Assembly (NCBI GenBank): GCA_963617275.1
Contig: CAVENX010000032.1
Coordinates: 11,712 to 75,711, forward strand
Direction: 5' to 3'
Origin: Limivicinus sp963617275
Lineage (GTDB): Bacteria; Bacillota; Clostridia; Oscillospirales; Oscillospiraceae
DNA: 64,000 nucleotides
This document shows, piece after piece, positions 17,608-26,355 of the stretch; position 1 is the first letter of the stretch, and each line of letters opens with the position of its first letter. The notes beneath the pieces are model-generated. The model did not search any database, had not been told where the DNA came from, and was given only the letters and a program-made list of their open reading frames with translations. The translations under genes and the position numbers were made by a program.

Positions 17608-18672
17608 TCAGGAATTATCAGACTCAATATCTTTGCTGCATATAAGAGGATACTCCCCTCTGTACTTTCCGTCAACAGTAATTATCGCTTTTCCTGCCGC
17701 TTCCCCGCTTTTCACAGGAGCAAAGGTAAACCATGGCAGCTTTGCCGTCACAGCAACCTGCGATTTTTTGCTTACAAACACTTCCGCCTCAGTTTCCGGA
17801 ACAAGGTATGCCCACTTTTCCGTCCCTCCGATCACGGGAATGGAAAAGCGCATCCCCTCTGTAACATTCCTTATTGAATACTCTGAGAAAGTCCGCTCAT
17901 ACAAATAAATGTGGTCGTTCCAATCGTCCGGTGCATTCAGCGTAACACACACAAGCTCTGCCCCGTTTCTTTTGCAGCTTGACACAAGGCATCTTCCCGC
18001 TGCTTCCGTATATCCGGTTTTCCCGCCGGTGCACCCCTTGCATTTGTACAGAAGCTTATTGTGGTTTATAAGCGTTCTTCCGTTGACGGCGCAGCTTTTC
18101 ATCGCCATTATATTGCGCACTGTTTCGTTTTTGAGACATTCCTGCATCAGCAGCGCCATATCCTCTGCCGTGGAGTAATGTCCGTCGGCGGGAAGTCCGT
18201 GGGGATTGCAGAAATGCGTAGACGTCATCGAAAGCTCCGACGCCCTCTCATTCATCAGCTGCACAAAACTTATTATATCTCCCGCAATATACCTGGCAAG
18301 TGCCGCGGCGGCGTCGTTCCCCGACTCAAGCAGCAGCCCTTCGAGCAGTTCTTCAGCCGTTACCGTTTCTCCCGGACAGAGATACATTGTCGAGCCTTCG
18401 ATCCGGCAGTCCTCTTCCACGACCTTGATCCGCTCGTCCATATCGCAGCGCTCGGCAGCTATGAGCGCCGTCATAAGCTTTGTTGTACTGGCCATGGGAA
18501 GCTTAAGTCCCGGCTGTTTTTCATATACGATCTCCCCGTTCCACATCACGACGGCTGACTGCGCGCTGATATTCCCGACGGGTTCTTCACAATATGCGCA
18601 GCCATTTCCCAGCAGGAAAAAAACGGCGGAAAAAACAAGTATTTTCTTAATAATCTTAATAATAAGCACCAC
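17608..18672 (-). CDS. D-alanyl-D-alanine carboxypeptidase (DacF/PBP5-like)
   Basis: A 354-residue low-molecular-weight penicillin-binding protein. The signal peptide or anchor is at residues 5-28. Active-site motifs are S62-T-T-K65, S117-G-N119 and K218-T-G220. A C-terminal beta-sandwich domain (about 265-340) is typical. It trims the terminal D-alanine from peptidoglycan side chains outside the membrane. The best start is one of two adjacent GTG codons near 18672, because AGAGGGG directly precedes them. Placement beside ytfJ and scpAB resembles the dacF or dacB spore-cortex genes. The start lies inside an inverted repeat. Confidence 0.9.
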   Translation of the reverse strand: MVLIIKIIKKILVFSAVFFLLGNGCAYCEEPVGNISAQSAVVMWNGEIVYEKQPGLKLPMASTTKLMTALIAAERCDMDERIKVVEEDCRIEGSTMYLCPGETVTAEELLEGLLLESGNDAAAALARYIAGDIISFVQLMNERASELSMTSTHFCNPHGLPADGHYSTAEDMALLMQECLKNETVRNIMAMKSCAVNGRTLINHNKLLYKCKGCTGGKTGYTEAAGRCLVSSCKRNGAELVCVTLNAPDDWNDHIYLYERTFSEYSIRNVTEGMRFSIPVIGGTEKWAYLVPETEAEVFVSKKSQVAVTAKLPWFTFAPVKSGEAAGKAIITVDGKYRGEYPLICSKDIESDNS

Positions 18673-18698
18673 CCCTCTGTTATCGGGCAGTGCTTATT
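18661..18698 (-). repeat. Inverted repeat enclosing the carboxypeptidase start
   Basis: AATAAGCAC (18661-18669) and GTGCTTATT (18690-18698) are perfect 9-bp arms with 20 bases between. In the minus-strand mRNA the loop would contain the AGAGGGG ribosome binding site, and the 3' arm would contain the GTG start and next codons, so folding could block translation. It also stands 60-97 bases after the ytfJ stop and might stabilise that message's end. Confidence 0.55.
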
Positions 18699-18757
18699 AT
18701 TTACAGTAATTTTTTTAATATTCCGTCCGTAAACCGACGGTGGAAAAATCAGCTGCT

Positions 18758-19141
18758 TTATTTATTATTCTGTTTGTCGATAAAAGCGTCAACGCGATCC
18801 ATGACCTGCGGAAGGAGGTCAATGATCCTGTCAACGGTATTGCTCGCCGGAGGCATAACATTGATCATTCTGACCGTACCTTCTTTTATAACAAGGAATC
18901 CGATAGGCTCGATCTTGACGCCCGTTGCGTTTCCGCCGCCATACGGTTTGTCTGCCCCTTCTTTCTTCGCGCCGAATTCGACTCCGCCGCCGCCAAAGGC
19001 AACGCTGACTTTTGAAATCGGCACAAGCGTTATCCCGTCCGGCGTTACTATCGGATCGCCGACAACGGTATCGACCTTAAGCATATTCTTTACGTTTTCC
19101 ATCGTGCTCTGCATAAGATTACTGATAGGGTTATTTTCCAT
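18758..19141 (-). CDS. ytfJ: Spore germination/sporulation protein GerW (YtfJ family)
   Basis: A 127-residue YtfJ/GerW protein. The family core is plain: VDTVVGDPIVTPDGITLVPISKVSVAFG then a glycine-rich GGGGVEFG and GGGNATGVKIEPIGFLV. In Bacillus subtilis the homologue is made in the developing spore and is needed for normal germination; its biochemical activity is unknown. I start at 19141 (MENNPISNLM), which has AAAGGA upstream. An in-frame start at 19171 adds ten unrelated residues. The ATG overlaps the end of the DUF2953 gene by 11 bases, an arrangement often seen in endospore formers. Confidence 0.92.
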   Translation of the reverse strand: MENNPISNLMQSTMENVKNMLKVDTVVGDPIVTPDGITLVPISKVSVAFGGGGVEFGAKKEGADKPYGGGNATGVKIEPIGFLVIKEGTVRMINVMPPASNTVDRIIDLLPQVMDRVDAFIDKQNNK

Positions 19142-19874
19142 TTTTGTCAATCCTTTCTTCCTGCTGTACATTGCTCTCTTTTATATCGTTTTCAGTAATT
19201 TGTTCCGAAGGCTCATCATTTTCGCCGCGCAGTTTCCGCGCAAGCTTTTCTTTAAGGTGTCTCAGCTTATTTCTGATAAGAACGCCGAGAGCGCCGAATA
19301 AAATCACAAATACCATGCGGAATATCGCGCCGATGCGGATCGTAAGCGCTATCCCGAAATCAAGCGCAGTTTTTTCCGAAGCGAAATCAACATCCGTGTG
19401 CACATACAGATCGCTTACCTCGAAACGCTGAGCACAGATCGGCGCAAGAATGTTCAGCGCTGCGTTGACATTCCCGAAAACCACGGCCGTCTGATACGGG
19501 TCATCCCCAGCTGCAGTGTAATCCAGAAGGAATCTGTCCACTCTGAATTTTTTGCCGAGTATCCCAAAACCTTTAAGGACTTTTTTCAGGAGCATCATTA
19601 TTTCATCGAACGTAAAGTCCAGATTGATTTTTTTGCCCGGTTTTTTTTCTCCGTTTTCAGCCTCCTCGGGCTTCTTTTCCTTCTTAGGCTTTTTCTCTTT
19701 ATGGGGCTTTGACCCCTCCTCCGGATTTTTCGGAAAAATCTGAAAAAGAACGCCAGCCGCCTTTGCCGACACTCTCAATTCGCCGCTTTCATATGCGATA
19801 TCCGCGCCTATCGGGACAAGCATAATAATTGTAATTATCAACACTATTATTCCCAGAATTATAAGGGCAACCAA
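19131..19874 (-). CDS. DUF2953 domain membrane protein
   Basis: A 247-residue protein with a strong N-terminal membrane helix (residues 2-24), a soluble middle with a lysine/glutamate-rich stretch (about 50-80), and the DUF2953 core (about 130-215; VDRFLLDYTAAGDDPYQTA, YVHTDVDFASEK). A second helix is at 205-225. The start is TTG at 19874: GAGGAG lies 8 bases upstream and a stop codon blocks any longer frame. No function is established. The family regularly accompanies ytfJ and scpB in sporulating Bacillota, so a role in spore development is the usual guess. Confidence 0.82.
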   Translation of the reverse strand: MVALIILGIIVLIITIIMLVPIGADIAYESGELRVSAKAAGVLFQIFPKNPEEGSKPHKEKKPKKEKKPEEAENGEKKPGKKINLDFTFDEIMMLLKKVLKGFGILGKKFRVDRFLLDYTAAGDDPYQTAVVFGNVNAALNILAPICAQRFEVSDLYVHTDVDFASEKTALDFGIALTIRIGAIFRMVFVILFGALGVLIRNKLRHLKEKLARKLRGENDEPSEQITENDIKESNVQQEERIDKNGK

Positions 19875-19879
19875 TCACA

Positions 19880-20494
19880 TCACTCCTCATCCTTGTTTTC
19901 CGGCAGGTCGTTTATGGTGATCTGCTGATACTCACCGCTGCGCAGGCGCTCTATTTCGCTTTTCAGTTTGTCCACGCCCTCATTTGTATTCATATCCGGA
20001 AGCTCTGGCAGCTCGTCGAGTGAGCTTATACCCATTGTCCTCAGAAAAACGTCGGTCGTTCTGAAAATCGCCGGTCTTCCCGGAACGTCAAGCTTGCCGC
20101 ATATTTCGATCAGCCCTCTCTCTGTAAGAGAGCTCACCGTATACGAGCTGTCAACGCCTCGCACCTGATCTATATAAGCCCTTGTCACTGGCTGGAAATA
20201 TGCGACGACGGCAAGCGTTTCAAGCGCGCTCTGCGACAGCGCCGGCGGCTTTCTCTGCTCCATTGCAAGGCTGATTATCTGCGCATACTCAGGAGCTGAA
20301 CACATCTGAAGCTTATCGTCAAGCCGGAGTATCCGCATTCCGCGCCTGTTTTCTTTATATTCATTCTGCAAAAACGCCGCCGCAAGCTCCACCTCTTTGA
20401 CGTCGGCGCCCAATATCAGGGATATCCGGCTTATCGAAAAAGCCTCTCCCGACGCAAACAGTATAGCCTCAATGGCAGAAGATAAATCACTCAT
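19880..20494 (-). CDS. scpB: Segregation and condensation protein B
   Basis: A 204-residue ScpB with paired winged helices. The typical opening SSAIEAILFASGEAFSISRIS and the central PPALSQSALETLAVVAYFQPVTRAYIDQVRGVDSS are clear. It is a kleisin-associated subunit of the SMC-ScpAB condensin that organises and segregates the chromosome. It overlaps scpA by one base at the stop/start and is translationally coupled. The C-terminus continues about 30 residues past the second domain, a normal variation. Confidence 0.96.
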   Translation of the reverse strand: MSDLSSAIEAILFASGEAFSISRISLILGADVKEVELAAAFLQNEYKENRRGMRILRLDDKLQMCSAPEYAQIISLAMEQRKPPALSQSALETLAVVAYFQPVTRAYIDQVRGVDSSYTVSSLTERGLIEICGKLDVPGRPAIFRTTDVFLRTMGISSLDELPELPDMNTNEGVDKLKSEIERLRSGEYQQITINDLPENKDEE

Positions 20495-21279
20495 TATTCC
20501 ACGATCTTTTCAATTATTTCGTCCACATCTCCGCCGGTAAAACGCAAAGAATAGTCATTTTCTTTTCTCTCGATCTCAATGCTCCCCATGCTGCAAAGCT
20601 CCAGCACCGACATAAACGCCGCAACGATCTCCGATCTTGTCCGGCAAGTACGGTACAGCTCATTAAGGCCGACATCGCCGAGCCGCAGCATATCAAGTAT
20701 CTGGCGGCTCTTATCGCGTATGCTGAATATTATTCGGTGTGGAATAGCACTGTCCAGCTGATCGGCATCCGAATGTCTGCCTCCGCGGGAAAAAAGCGAG
20801 TGCAGCGCCTCAAGAAGATCGGCCGGTTCATGGCGGTAATCATACACCTTGGACAGAGGATTGAGCGGCTCAGGCCGCTTGACATGGAACAGCATTCCCT
20901 CCGCGGAGAGCTTTTTCAGCTCCGGCAGCACGGCTTGAACGGAAGAAAGCGTATCCTTGGCTTTAAGCTGCTCAAGAGATTGCATCAGCAGCTCAAGCTC
21001 TGAAACCTCTTCTTCATCATTGCTGAGGAGGGTTTTAGTCTTTATGTACAGGAGATGCGCCGCCATCTGGATAAACTCGCTGGCTATTTCCAGATCCATG
21101 CTCTCCATCTGCGCAAGATAATCCATGTACTGATCGAGAATATCCGCGATCTTTATATCGCGTATTTCTATTTTATTTTTTGAAAGTAGCATAAGAATAA
21201 GGCTGAGCGGACCTTCAAAGTCGCTCATCTCGCCTTTTTCCCTGAGCACACCCTCGAGATGAAAATTCGGATTGTCCAT
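20494..21279 (-). CDS. scpA: Segregation and condensation protein A
   Basis: A 261-residue kleisin of the SMC condensin. The N-terminal FEGPLSLILMLLSKNKIEIRDIKIADILDQYMDYL is the ScpA signature that binds the SMC neck. EFIQMAAHLLYIKTKTLL follows, and a winged helix is at the C-terminus (about 180-255). The start at 21279 (MDNPNFHLEG) lies 7 bases after the stop of the M50 protease gene. The extension to 21351 reads the protease gene in another frame and is rejected. No strong ribosome binding site is visible, which suggests coupling to the gene upstream. Confidence 0.95.
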   Translation of the reverse strand: MDNPNFHLEGVLREKGEMSDFEGPLSLILMLLSKNKIEIRDIKIADILDQYMDYLAQMESMDLEIASEFIQMAAHLLYIKTKTLLSNDEEEVSELELLMQSLEQLKAKDTLSSVQAVLPELKKLSAEGMLFHVKRPEPLNPLSKVYDYRHEPADLLEALHSLFSRGGRHSDADQLDSAIPHRIIFSIRDKSRQILDMLRLGDVGLNELYRTCRTRSEIVAAFMSVLELCSMGSIEIERKENDYSLRFTGGDVDEIIEKIVE

Positions 21280-21286
21280 TGAACGC

Positions 21287-21991
21287 TCACTTATAAAAGA
21301 GATAAAAGACAATATCGCAGCCCGCCTGAGCCACCGGCAGAATAAGGTCAAAGATGCCGTCGATCAGCGCCGTGAGGGGCTTACCGAGGATACCGCTGGC
21401 GACAAGTGCAAGCATCAGCAGCGAACCGTATTTCTCATAGCGCATAAGCTTTATATAGCTTTCGTCGCTCATGAGCGAGAAGAGCACTTTTGACCCGTCA
21501 AGAGGCGGGATCGGTATAAAGTTGAATATGGCGAGGCCGAGGCTTATATAAACCGTAAGCTGCAGCATAGTCAAAAAATAACTCCCGGCCGCAGAATCTC
21601 TCATCGGAATATAAAAAAGGCCGTACAAGAACATGAACACGACTGCAATGACCAGATTGGAAACAGGTCCGGCAAGTGCGGTTATCGCCATACCGCGCTT
21701 TGGATTTTTAAACCTGAACATATTGACCGGCACGGGCTTTGCCCAGCCTACATGAAAAACCGCAAGCATGAGCAGTCCCACAGGGTCGAGATGTTTCAAA
21801 GGGTTGAGCGTAAGTCTTCCGCTCCGTTTTGCGGTGTCGTCGCCCAGAAAATACGCCGTGTATCCGTGACTCAACTCATGAAGGGTTATGCACAGCACAG
21901 AAGGAACAACGGCAAGGACAATGCTCATCAGATATCTGAAGTCAAACCCTTCCCATATTGATTTCAACGCCGAAATACTTACCACTTCCAA
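21287..21991 (-). CDS. Site-2 protease family membrane metalloprotease (M50B, RseP-unrelated small type)
   Basis: A 234-residue integral membrane protein with the zinc motif H38-E-L-S-H42 in TLHELSHGYTAYFLGDD and the third-ligand motif FNFIPIPPLDGSKVL (about residue 162). Five to six hydrophobic segments are visible. It belongs to the small YwhC-like M50 group found beside scpA in Bacillota; substrates are unknown. The translated start at 21991 would be TTG with no convincing ribosome binding site, so the first 8-18 residues are uncertain. It is the first gene of the scpAB run. Confidence 0.88.
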   Translation of the reverse strand: MEVVSISALKSIWEGFDFRYLMSIVLAVVPSVLCITLHELSHGYTAYFLGDDTAKRSGRLTLNPLKHLDPVGLLMLAVFHVGWAKPVPVNMFRFKNPKRGMAITALAGPVSNLVIAVVFMFLYGLFYIPMRDSAAGSYFLTMLQLTVYISLGLAIFNFIPIPPLDGSKVLFSLMSDESYIKLMRYEKYGSLLMLALVASGILGKPLTALIDGIFDLILPVAQAGCDIVFYLFYK

Positions 21992-22369
21992 GAAACTTTT
22001 TTCTGTTTTACATATTGGTTTAATGCTGTTTTATCAGTAATTTAGATCGGCTGAGCTGCATTGAAGCTGTCAAAACCGTGTGTCTCCTTGTCAACTGATT
22101 CTTATTTTTTAGTATAACAAACAGTCAAGAAAAAAACAAGAGCAAGCACGAAAAAAGTCCGCTGGCTCTGTAGTGCTGCAATATAAAGGATCTAAAAGGT
22201 TCTAAAATAAATAATAAATGTTGCGGCAGCCATTCTAAAAGGATGACTGCCGCAACATTTTTTCTGCCCCAACTATTGACGTAAAGCCAAATTTCAACGG
22301 AGAAGTATCCGCTTACATTCCGTTCAGTTCCGGAACGGTGGATATTTCTCCGTTCTTGCTTATTTGGCT
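21992..22369. other. 378-base gene-free stretch between V-ATPase operon and M50-scpAB operon
   Basis: No coding sequence is supported here. The segment nearest the V-ATPase holds two strong stem-loops, described separately. The rest (about 21992-22210) is A+T-rich and must contain the promoter of the M50-scpA operon. I could not pick a convincing -35/-10 pair. Confidence 0.6.
22218..22263. terminator. Strong stem-loop downstream of V-ATPase subunit D
   Basis: ATGTTGCGGCAG (22218-22229) pairs perfectly with CTGCCGCAACAT (22247-22258), with a 17-base loop that itself pairs in part. Six T residues (22258-22263) follow on plus, and on minus the stem is followed by TTTATTATTTATTTTA. In position it should end the minus-strand V-ATPase transcript. 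Confidence 0.75.
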
Positions 22370-22371
22370 TT
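22283..22371. repeat. Long composite inverted repeat at the 3' end of the V-ATPase operon
   Basis: Nested arms: AAAGCCAAAT (22283-22292) with ATTTGGCTTT (22362-22371), AACGGAGAA (22296-22304) with TTCTCCGTT (22346-22354), and an inner CCGTTC/GAACGG pair around 22319-22337. The outer arm overlaps the stop codon of the subunit D gene. As RNA this would be a rod of about 90 bases placed immediately before the terminator hairpin. Confidence 0.6.
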
Positions 22372-23023
22372 ATTGCTTATAGTGGTGCGCCTGTTCAAGA
22401 ACCATTTCCTTTACCTTGATGAGACGAACCTTTGTCGCGTTTTCGTTCTCCTCAAGCTTCATGGTGATATACTTGATATTGCCCTCAAGCTCCGGGATCA
22501 TGACATATTCAAGAGCGTTGACGCGGCGGCGTGTCTTTTCGATCTCCTCCGCAAGCAGCTGCATGGTTTTTTCAACCTGTGCAAGCTCAAGCATATCCTC
22601 AAACACCTTGGAAAGCTGACTTAGCGCGTCATCAAGTTCGCCGGAGGTCTGAGCAAAACCGTAAGGGTATATCTCACTCGGATCGTCATTGGCGGTTTTA
22701 AAGGTGTAAACGGGAACATTTACACTCATGATGTTCTTAAACGACATATTAAGCTCAACACTCTGTCTGGGATAGAGCAGAGCCTGCTCCAGCATTTCGG
22801 GGGACATTATCGAGCTTGCGACCTGCTGAGCCGCAAACGCCGCCGTCAGTCCCTCTTCAACGCGGGTACGGAGCTGTTTATTAAGCTTTACCACATCCAT
22901 GAACTGTCTCATAAGCTCATCGCGCTTGTCCTTGAGAAGCTTGTGTCCGCGCCGTGCAGTTTTAAGTCTTCCCTTGAGCTGGTTGAGCACCATTCTGGTC
23001 GGGGTCACAGTTGTACTTGCCAA
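22370..23023 (-). CDS. atpD: V-type ATP synthase subunit D (central stalk)
   Basis: A 217-residue coiled-coil protein with the opening TVTPTRMVLNQLKGRLKTARRGHKLLKDKRDELMR, typical of V/A-type subunit D. A second long helix runs through residues 140-205 (KTRRRVNALEYVMIPELEGNIKYI). It forms the rotating central shaft that couples the A3B3 head to the membrane ring. The start is TTG at 23023, supported by GGAGGTGA six bases upstream; the nearby ATG is out of frame. It is the last gene of the operon, 189 bases after subunit B. Confidence 0.95.
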   Translation of the reverse strand: MASTTVTPTRMVLNQLKGRLKTARRGHKLLKDKRDELMRQFMDVVKLNKQLRTRVEEGLTAAFAAQQVASSIMSPEMLEQALLYPRQSVELNMSFKNIMSVNVPVYTFKTANDDPSEIYPYGFAQTSGELDDALSQLSKVFEDMLELAQVEKTMQLLAEEIEKTRRRVNALEYVMIPELEGNIKYITMKLEENENATKVRLIKVKEMVLEQAHHYKQ

Positions 23024-23049
23024 AAAGCATCACCTCCATAATATTTTCT

Positions 23050-23074
23050 TCGATCGAAAGGCTTTTCCGATCGA
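23050..23074 (-). repeat. Stem-loop in the atpB-atpD intercistronic gap
   Basis: TCGATCG (23050-23056) and CGATCGA (23068-23074) form a 7-bp stem with an 11-base loop about 27 bases before the atpD start. The gap of 189 bases is the longest inside this operon. The hairpin may protect or insulate the distal gene's message. Confidence 0.45.
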
Positions 23075-23212
23075 GAACCCATGCTTATTGCAGCAGCCGC
23101 GCTGTTTCTAAAAGCATGGCGGCTCATTTTATCCGTCCCGGCGTTTCCCGCGCTGCGCCATAAGAACGCTGAGACATCCTAAACGGCCTGTTTTACTGTA
23201 AATGGCTGGAAT

Positions 23213-24586
23213 TTACTTCTTGGGAAGATACTTTTCAATATACTCGGGCTTGATACGCTTGAGTTCGCGCTTAGGCAGGATGCTCAGCAGCTCCCAGCCT
23301 ATATTGAGCGTCTCCTCAATACTGCGGTTGGTGTTGTTGCCCTGAGATACATAGACCTTTTCAAACTCGTCGGCAAACTTTGCATAGAGCTTATCGTCGT
23401 CGCTCAGCGCCGCTTCGCCCAGAATGGTCATAAGCTCCTTCGCATCCTTACCGCGGGAATACGCGGCAAAGAGCTGGTTCATCGTACCGGCATGATCCTC
23501 ACGGGTCTTGCCCTCGCCGATGCCCTTATCCTTCAGACGGCTGAGGGAGGGCAGAACGTTCACGGGCGGAACAATGCCCTTGCGGTGCAGCTCACGGCTG
23601 AGAATGATCTGACCTTCGGTGATGTAGCCGGTAAGGTCGGGAATCGGGTGGGTCTTATCGTCTTCGGGCATGGTCAGGATTGGTATCATAGTGATGGAGC
23701 CCTTCTTGCCCTGACGGCGCCCGGCGCGCTCATACATGGTTGCAAGGTCGGTATAGAGGTAACCGGGATAGCCGCGGCGTCCGGGTACTTCCTTCTTTGC
23801 GGCAGAAACCTCACGCAGAGCCTCGGCGTAGTTGGTGATGTCGGTGAGTATGACCAGAACCTGCATATCCTTCTCAAATGCAAGATATTCCGCAGCGGTC
23901 AGCGCCATACGCGGAGTTGCGATACGCTCGACTGCGGGGTCATTTGCAAGGTTGGAAAATATAACCGTGCGGTCGATAGCCCCGGTACGGCGGAAATCGC
24001 TTATAAAATACTCTGACTCTTCAAAGGTGATGCCTATAGCAGCAAACACGACGGCAAAGGTCTCATTATCACCGAGAACACGCGCCTGACGTGCTATCTG
24101 CGCGGCGAGCGCCGCATGTGGCAGACCGGAGCCGGAGAATATGGGCAGCTTCTGACCTCTTACGAGAGTATTGAGGCCGTCAATGGTCGAAACGCCGGTC
24201 TGAATAAACTCGGCAGGATAGGCACGGGCTGCCGGGTTCATGGGCAGGCCGTTGATGTCCATATGCGCATCTGCCAGAATTTCAGGGCCGCCGTCAATGG
24301 GAACGCCCATACCGTTGAAAACACGGCCGAGCATATCCTCGGAAACGGCAAGCTGCTGCGGATGCCCAAGAAAACGAACCTTGGAATTTGCAAGGTTGAT
24401 GCCCTGTGCGGATTCAAAGAGCTGAACGACAGCCTTGCTGCCTTCAACCTCAAGAACCTTGCAGCGGCGGACGCTGCCGTCGGGAAGCTCGATCTCACCA
24501 AGCTCGTCGTAGGTAACGCCTTCAACGTTCTCAACGATCATCAGAGGACTTGCTATCTGCTTTATTGTCTTATACTCTTTAATCAT
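23213..24586 (-). CDS. atpB: V-type ATP synthase subunit B
   Basis: A 457-residue regulatory subunit of the A3B3 head. The V/A-type B landmarks GRVFNGMGVPIDGGPEI (near residue 88), PIFSGSGLPHAALAAQIARQA (about 149) and PGRRGYPGYLYTDLATMYERAGR (about 272) are present. As expected for B, the P-loop is absent (the equivalent segment is GSGLPHAAL), so it binds nucleotide at the interface without hydrolysing it. It overlaps the end of subunit A by 4 bases (ATGA), indicating coupled translation. Confidence 0.96.
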   Translation of the reverse strand: MIKEYKTIKQIASPLMIVENVEGVTYDELGEIELPDGSVRRCKVLEVEGSKAVVQLFESAQGINLANSKVRFLGHPQQLAVSEDMLGRVFNGMGVPIDGGPEILADAHMDINGLPMNPAARAYPAEFIQTGVSTIDGLNTLVRGQKLPIFSGSGLPHAALAAQIARQARVLGDNETFAVVFAAIGITFEESEYFISDFRRTGAIDRTVIFSNLANDPAVERIATPRMALTAAEYLAFEKDMQVLVILTDITNYAEALREVSAAKKEVPGRRGYPGYLYTDLATMYERAGRRQGKKGSITMIPILTMPEDDKTHPIPDLTGYITEGQIILSRELHRKGIVPPVNVLPSLSRLKDKGIGEGKTREDHAGTMNQLFAAYSRGKDAKELMTILGEAALSDDDKLYAKFADEFEKVYVSQGNNTNRSIEETLNIGWELLSILPKRELKRIKPEYIEKYLPKK

Positions 24587-26355
24587 GCGTCCTCACCTCC
24601 GGCAATTACTTCATCGATCTGCGTCTTCATCTCGGCAAGGATCACGTCATAATCCGCACCGAACGTGTCGGCGGCAGCCATTTTCGCACGGCCGATCTTT
24701 TCACGCGCAGGAATACCGAACAGTGCGTTCATCCCTGCGCCCTTCTTAAGAGCGGTACGGCACATATCGTCATATTTGAGGATCATATCCAGAAGCCTGA
24801 ACTGCTTTGCGTATGCGGAATAAGCGTCCTCATCGACAAAGGCGTTCTGCTGGAGGAAGTCCTCGCGGATCATACGCGCCGTTTCCATAGTAAGGCGGTC
24901 ATCCGCAGACAGGGCGTCCTGACCGACAAGACGGACGATCTCCTGAAGCTCACTCTCCTCCTGGAGAATGTGCATCGCCTTCTCGCGGTTTGCCATGTAG
25001 GCTTCACCGAACTGCTGTGTATACCAGGGGCGCAGAGTGTCCATATAAAGCGAATAGGAAGTCAGCCAGTTTATCGCGGGGAAGTGGCGCGCATAGGCAA
25101 GGGATGAATCCAGCGCCCAGAACACCTTGACGATACGCATGGTCGCCTGAGATACAGGCTCCGAAATATCGCCGCCCGGAGGCGAAACCGCACCGATAGC
25201 AGTAACGGAGCCCTGACGGTCGTCACTGCCGAGACAGCCGACGACGCCTGCTCTTTCATAAAACTGAGAAAGACGGGAAGCAAGATATGCAGGATAGCCT
25301 TCTTCACCGGGCATCTCCTCGAGACGTCCGGACATTTCACGCAGAGCCTCCGCCCAACGGGAGGTTGAGTCGGCCAGAACGGCGACATCATATCCCATAT
25401 CACGGAAATACTCGGCGATAGTAATACCAGTATAGATGGATGCTTCACGCGCCGCAACAGGCATATCAGAGGTATTCGCAATAAGCACGGTGCGCTTCAT
25501 AAGAGGCTCGCCGTTGCGCGGATCCTTGAGTTCGGGGAACTCCATAAGAACGTCTGTCATCTCATTGCCGCGCTCACCGCAGCCGATATAAATGACAACG
25601 TCAACGTCGGACCACTTTGCCAGCTGGTGCTGGACGACGGTCTTGCCGGAGCCGAACGGGCCGGGAACCGCCGCTGTACCGCCCTTTGCTATCGGGAAAA
25701 GGGTATCAATGATACGCTGTCCGGAGTTCATGGGGCGGCTGGGGACAAATTTTCTTTCATACGGTCTCGCAATACGCACAGGCCATCTTTGCAGCATCTG
25801 CAGCTCATGAACCTTGCCCTTTGCGTCCCTGATCTTTGCGATAACGTCAGTGACAACATGCTCGCTCTTCTCAACGATCTCCGTAACCTCGCCGCTGATT
25901 GCGGGAGGCACCATGATCTTATGAAGGATAGCACTGGTCTCCTGCACCGTACCGAGAACGTCGCCGCCGGAAAGCTTATCGCCAACCTTGGCAGTCGGGA
26001 CAAATTCCCACTTTTTTTCACGGTTGAGTGCCGGAACATCCGTTCCTCTTGTGATAGAGTCGCCGGTGAGGGCGCGCATCTCGGGCAGAGGGCGCTGGAT
26101 GCCGTCATAGATATTATCCAGCATACCCGGTCCAAGTTCAACGGACATGGGGAAACCCGTCGTAATGACCTCGGCGCCGGGGCCAAGGCCGGAGGTCTCC
26201 TCGTAGACCTGAATAGATGCGGTGTCACCGGTCATGTTAAGGATCTCGCCTATCAGCCGCTGGGAACCGACGCGCACAACGTCGGAGACGTTGGCGTCGG
26301 CAAGACCCTCTGCGACCACAAGCGGTCCTGAAACTTTTGTAATGGTTCCGCTCAT
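24583..26355 (-). CDS. atpA: V-type ATP synthase subunit A (catalytic)
   Basis: A 590-residue catalytic subunit. The Walker A motif G232-P-F-G-S-G-K-T239 and the downstream IYIGCGERGNEMTDVL and LADSTSRWAEALREMSGRLEEMPGEEGYPAYL signatures are intact. The non-homologous insert of V/A-type A subunits lies at about residues 115-190. It hydrolyses or makes ATP in the A3B3 head. The ATG at 26355 has AGGT-type sequence upstream. A 162-base gap, longer than most in the operon, separates it from subunit F and contains only weak G+C-rich inverted repeats. Confidence 0.97.
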   Translation of the reverse strand: MSGTITKVSGPLVVAEGLADANVSDVVRVGSQRLIGEILNMTGDTASIQVYEETSGLGPGAEVITTGFPMSVELGPGMLDNIYDGIQRPLPEMRALTGDSITRGTDVPALNREKKWEFVPTAKVGDKLSGGDVLGTVQETSAILHKIMVPPAISGEVTEIVEKSEHVVTDVIAKIRDAKGKVHELQMLQRWPVRIARPYERKFVPSRPMNSGQRIIDTLFPIAKGGTAAVPGPFGSGKTVVQHQLAKWSDVDVVIYIGCGERGNEMTDVLMEFPELKDPRNGEPLMKRTVLIANTSDMPVAAREASIYTGITIAEYFRDMGYDVAVLADSTSRWAEALREMSGRLEEMPGEEGYPAYLASRLSQFYERAGVVGCLGSDDRQGSVTAIGAVSPPGGDISEPVSQATMRIVKVFWALDSSLAYARHFPAINWLTSYSLYMDTLRPWYTQQFGEAYMANREKAMHILQEESELQEIVRLVGQDALSADDRLTMETARMIREDFLQQNAFVDEDAYSAYAKQFRLLDMILKYDDMCRTALKKGAGMNALFGIPAREKIGRAKMAAADTFGADYDVILAEMKTQIDEVIAGGEDA

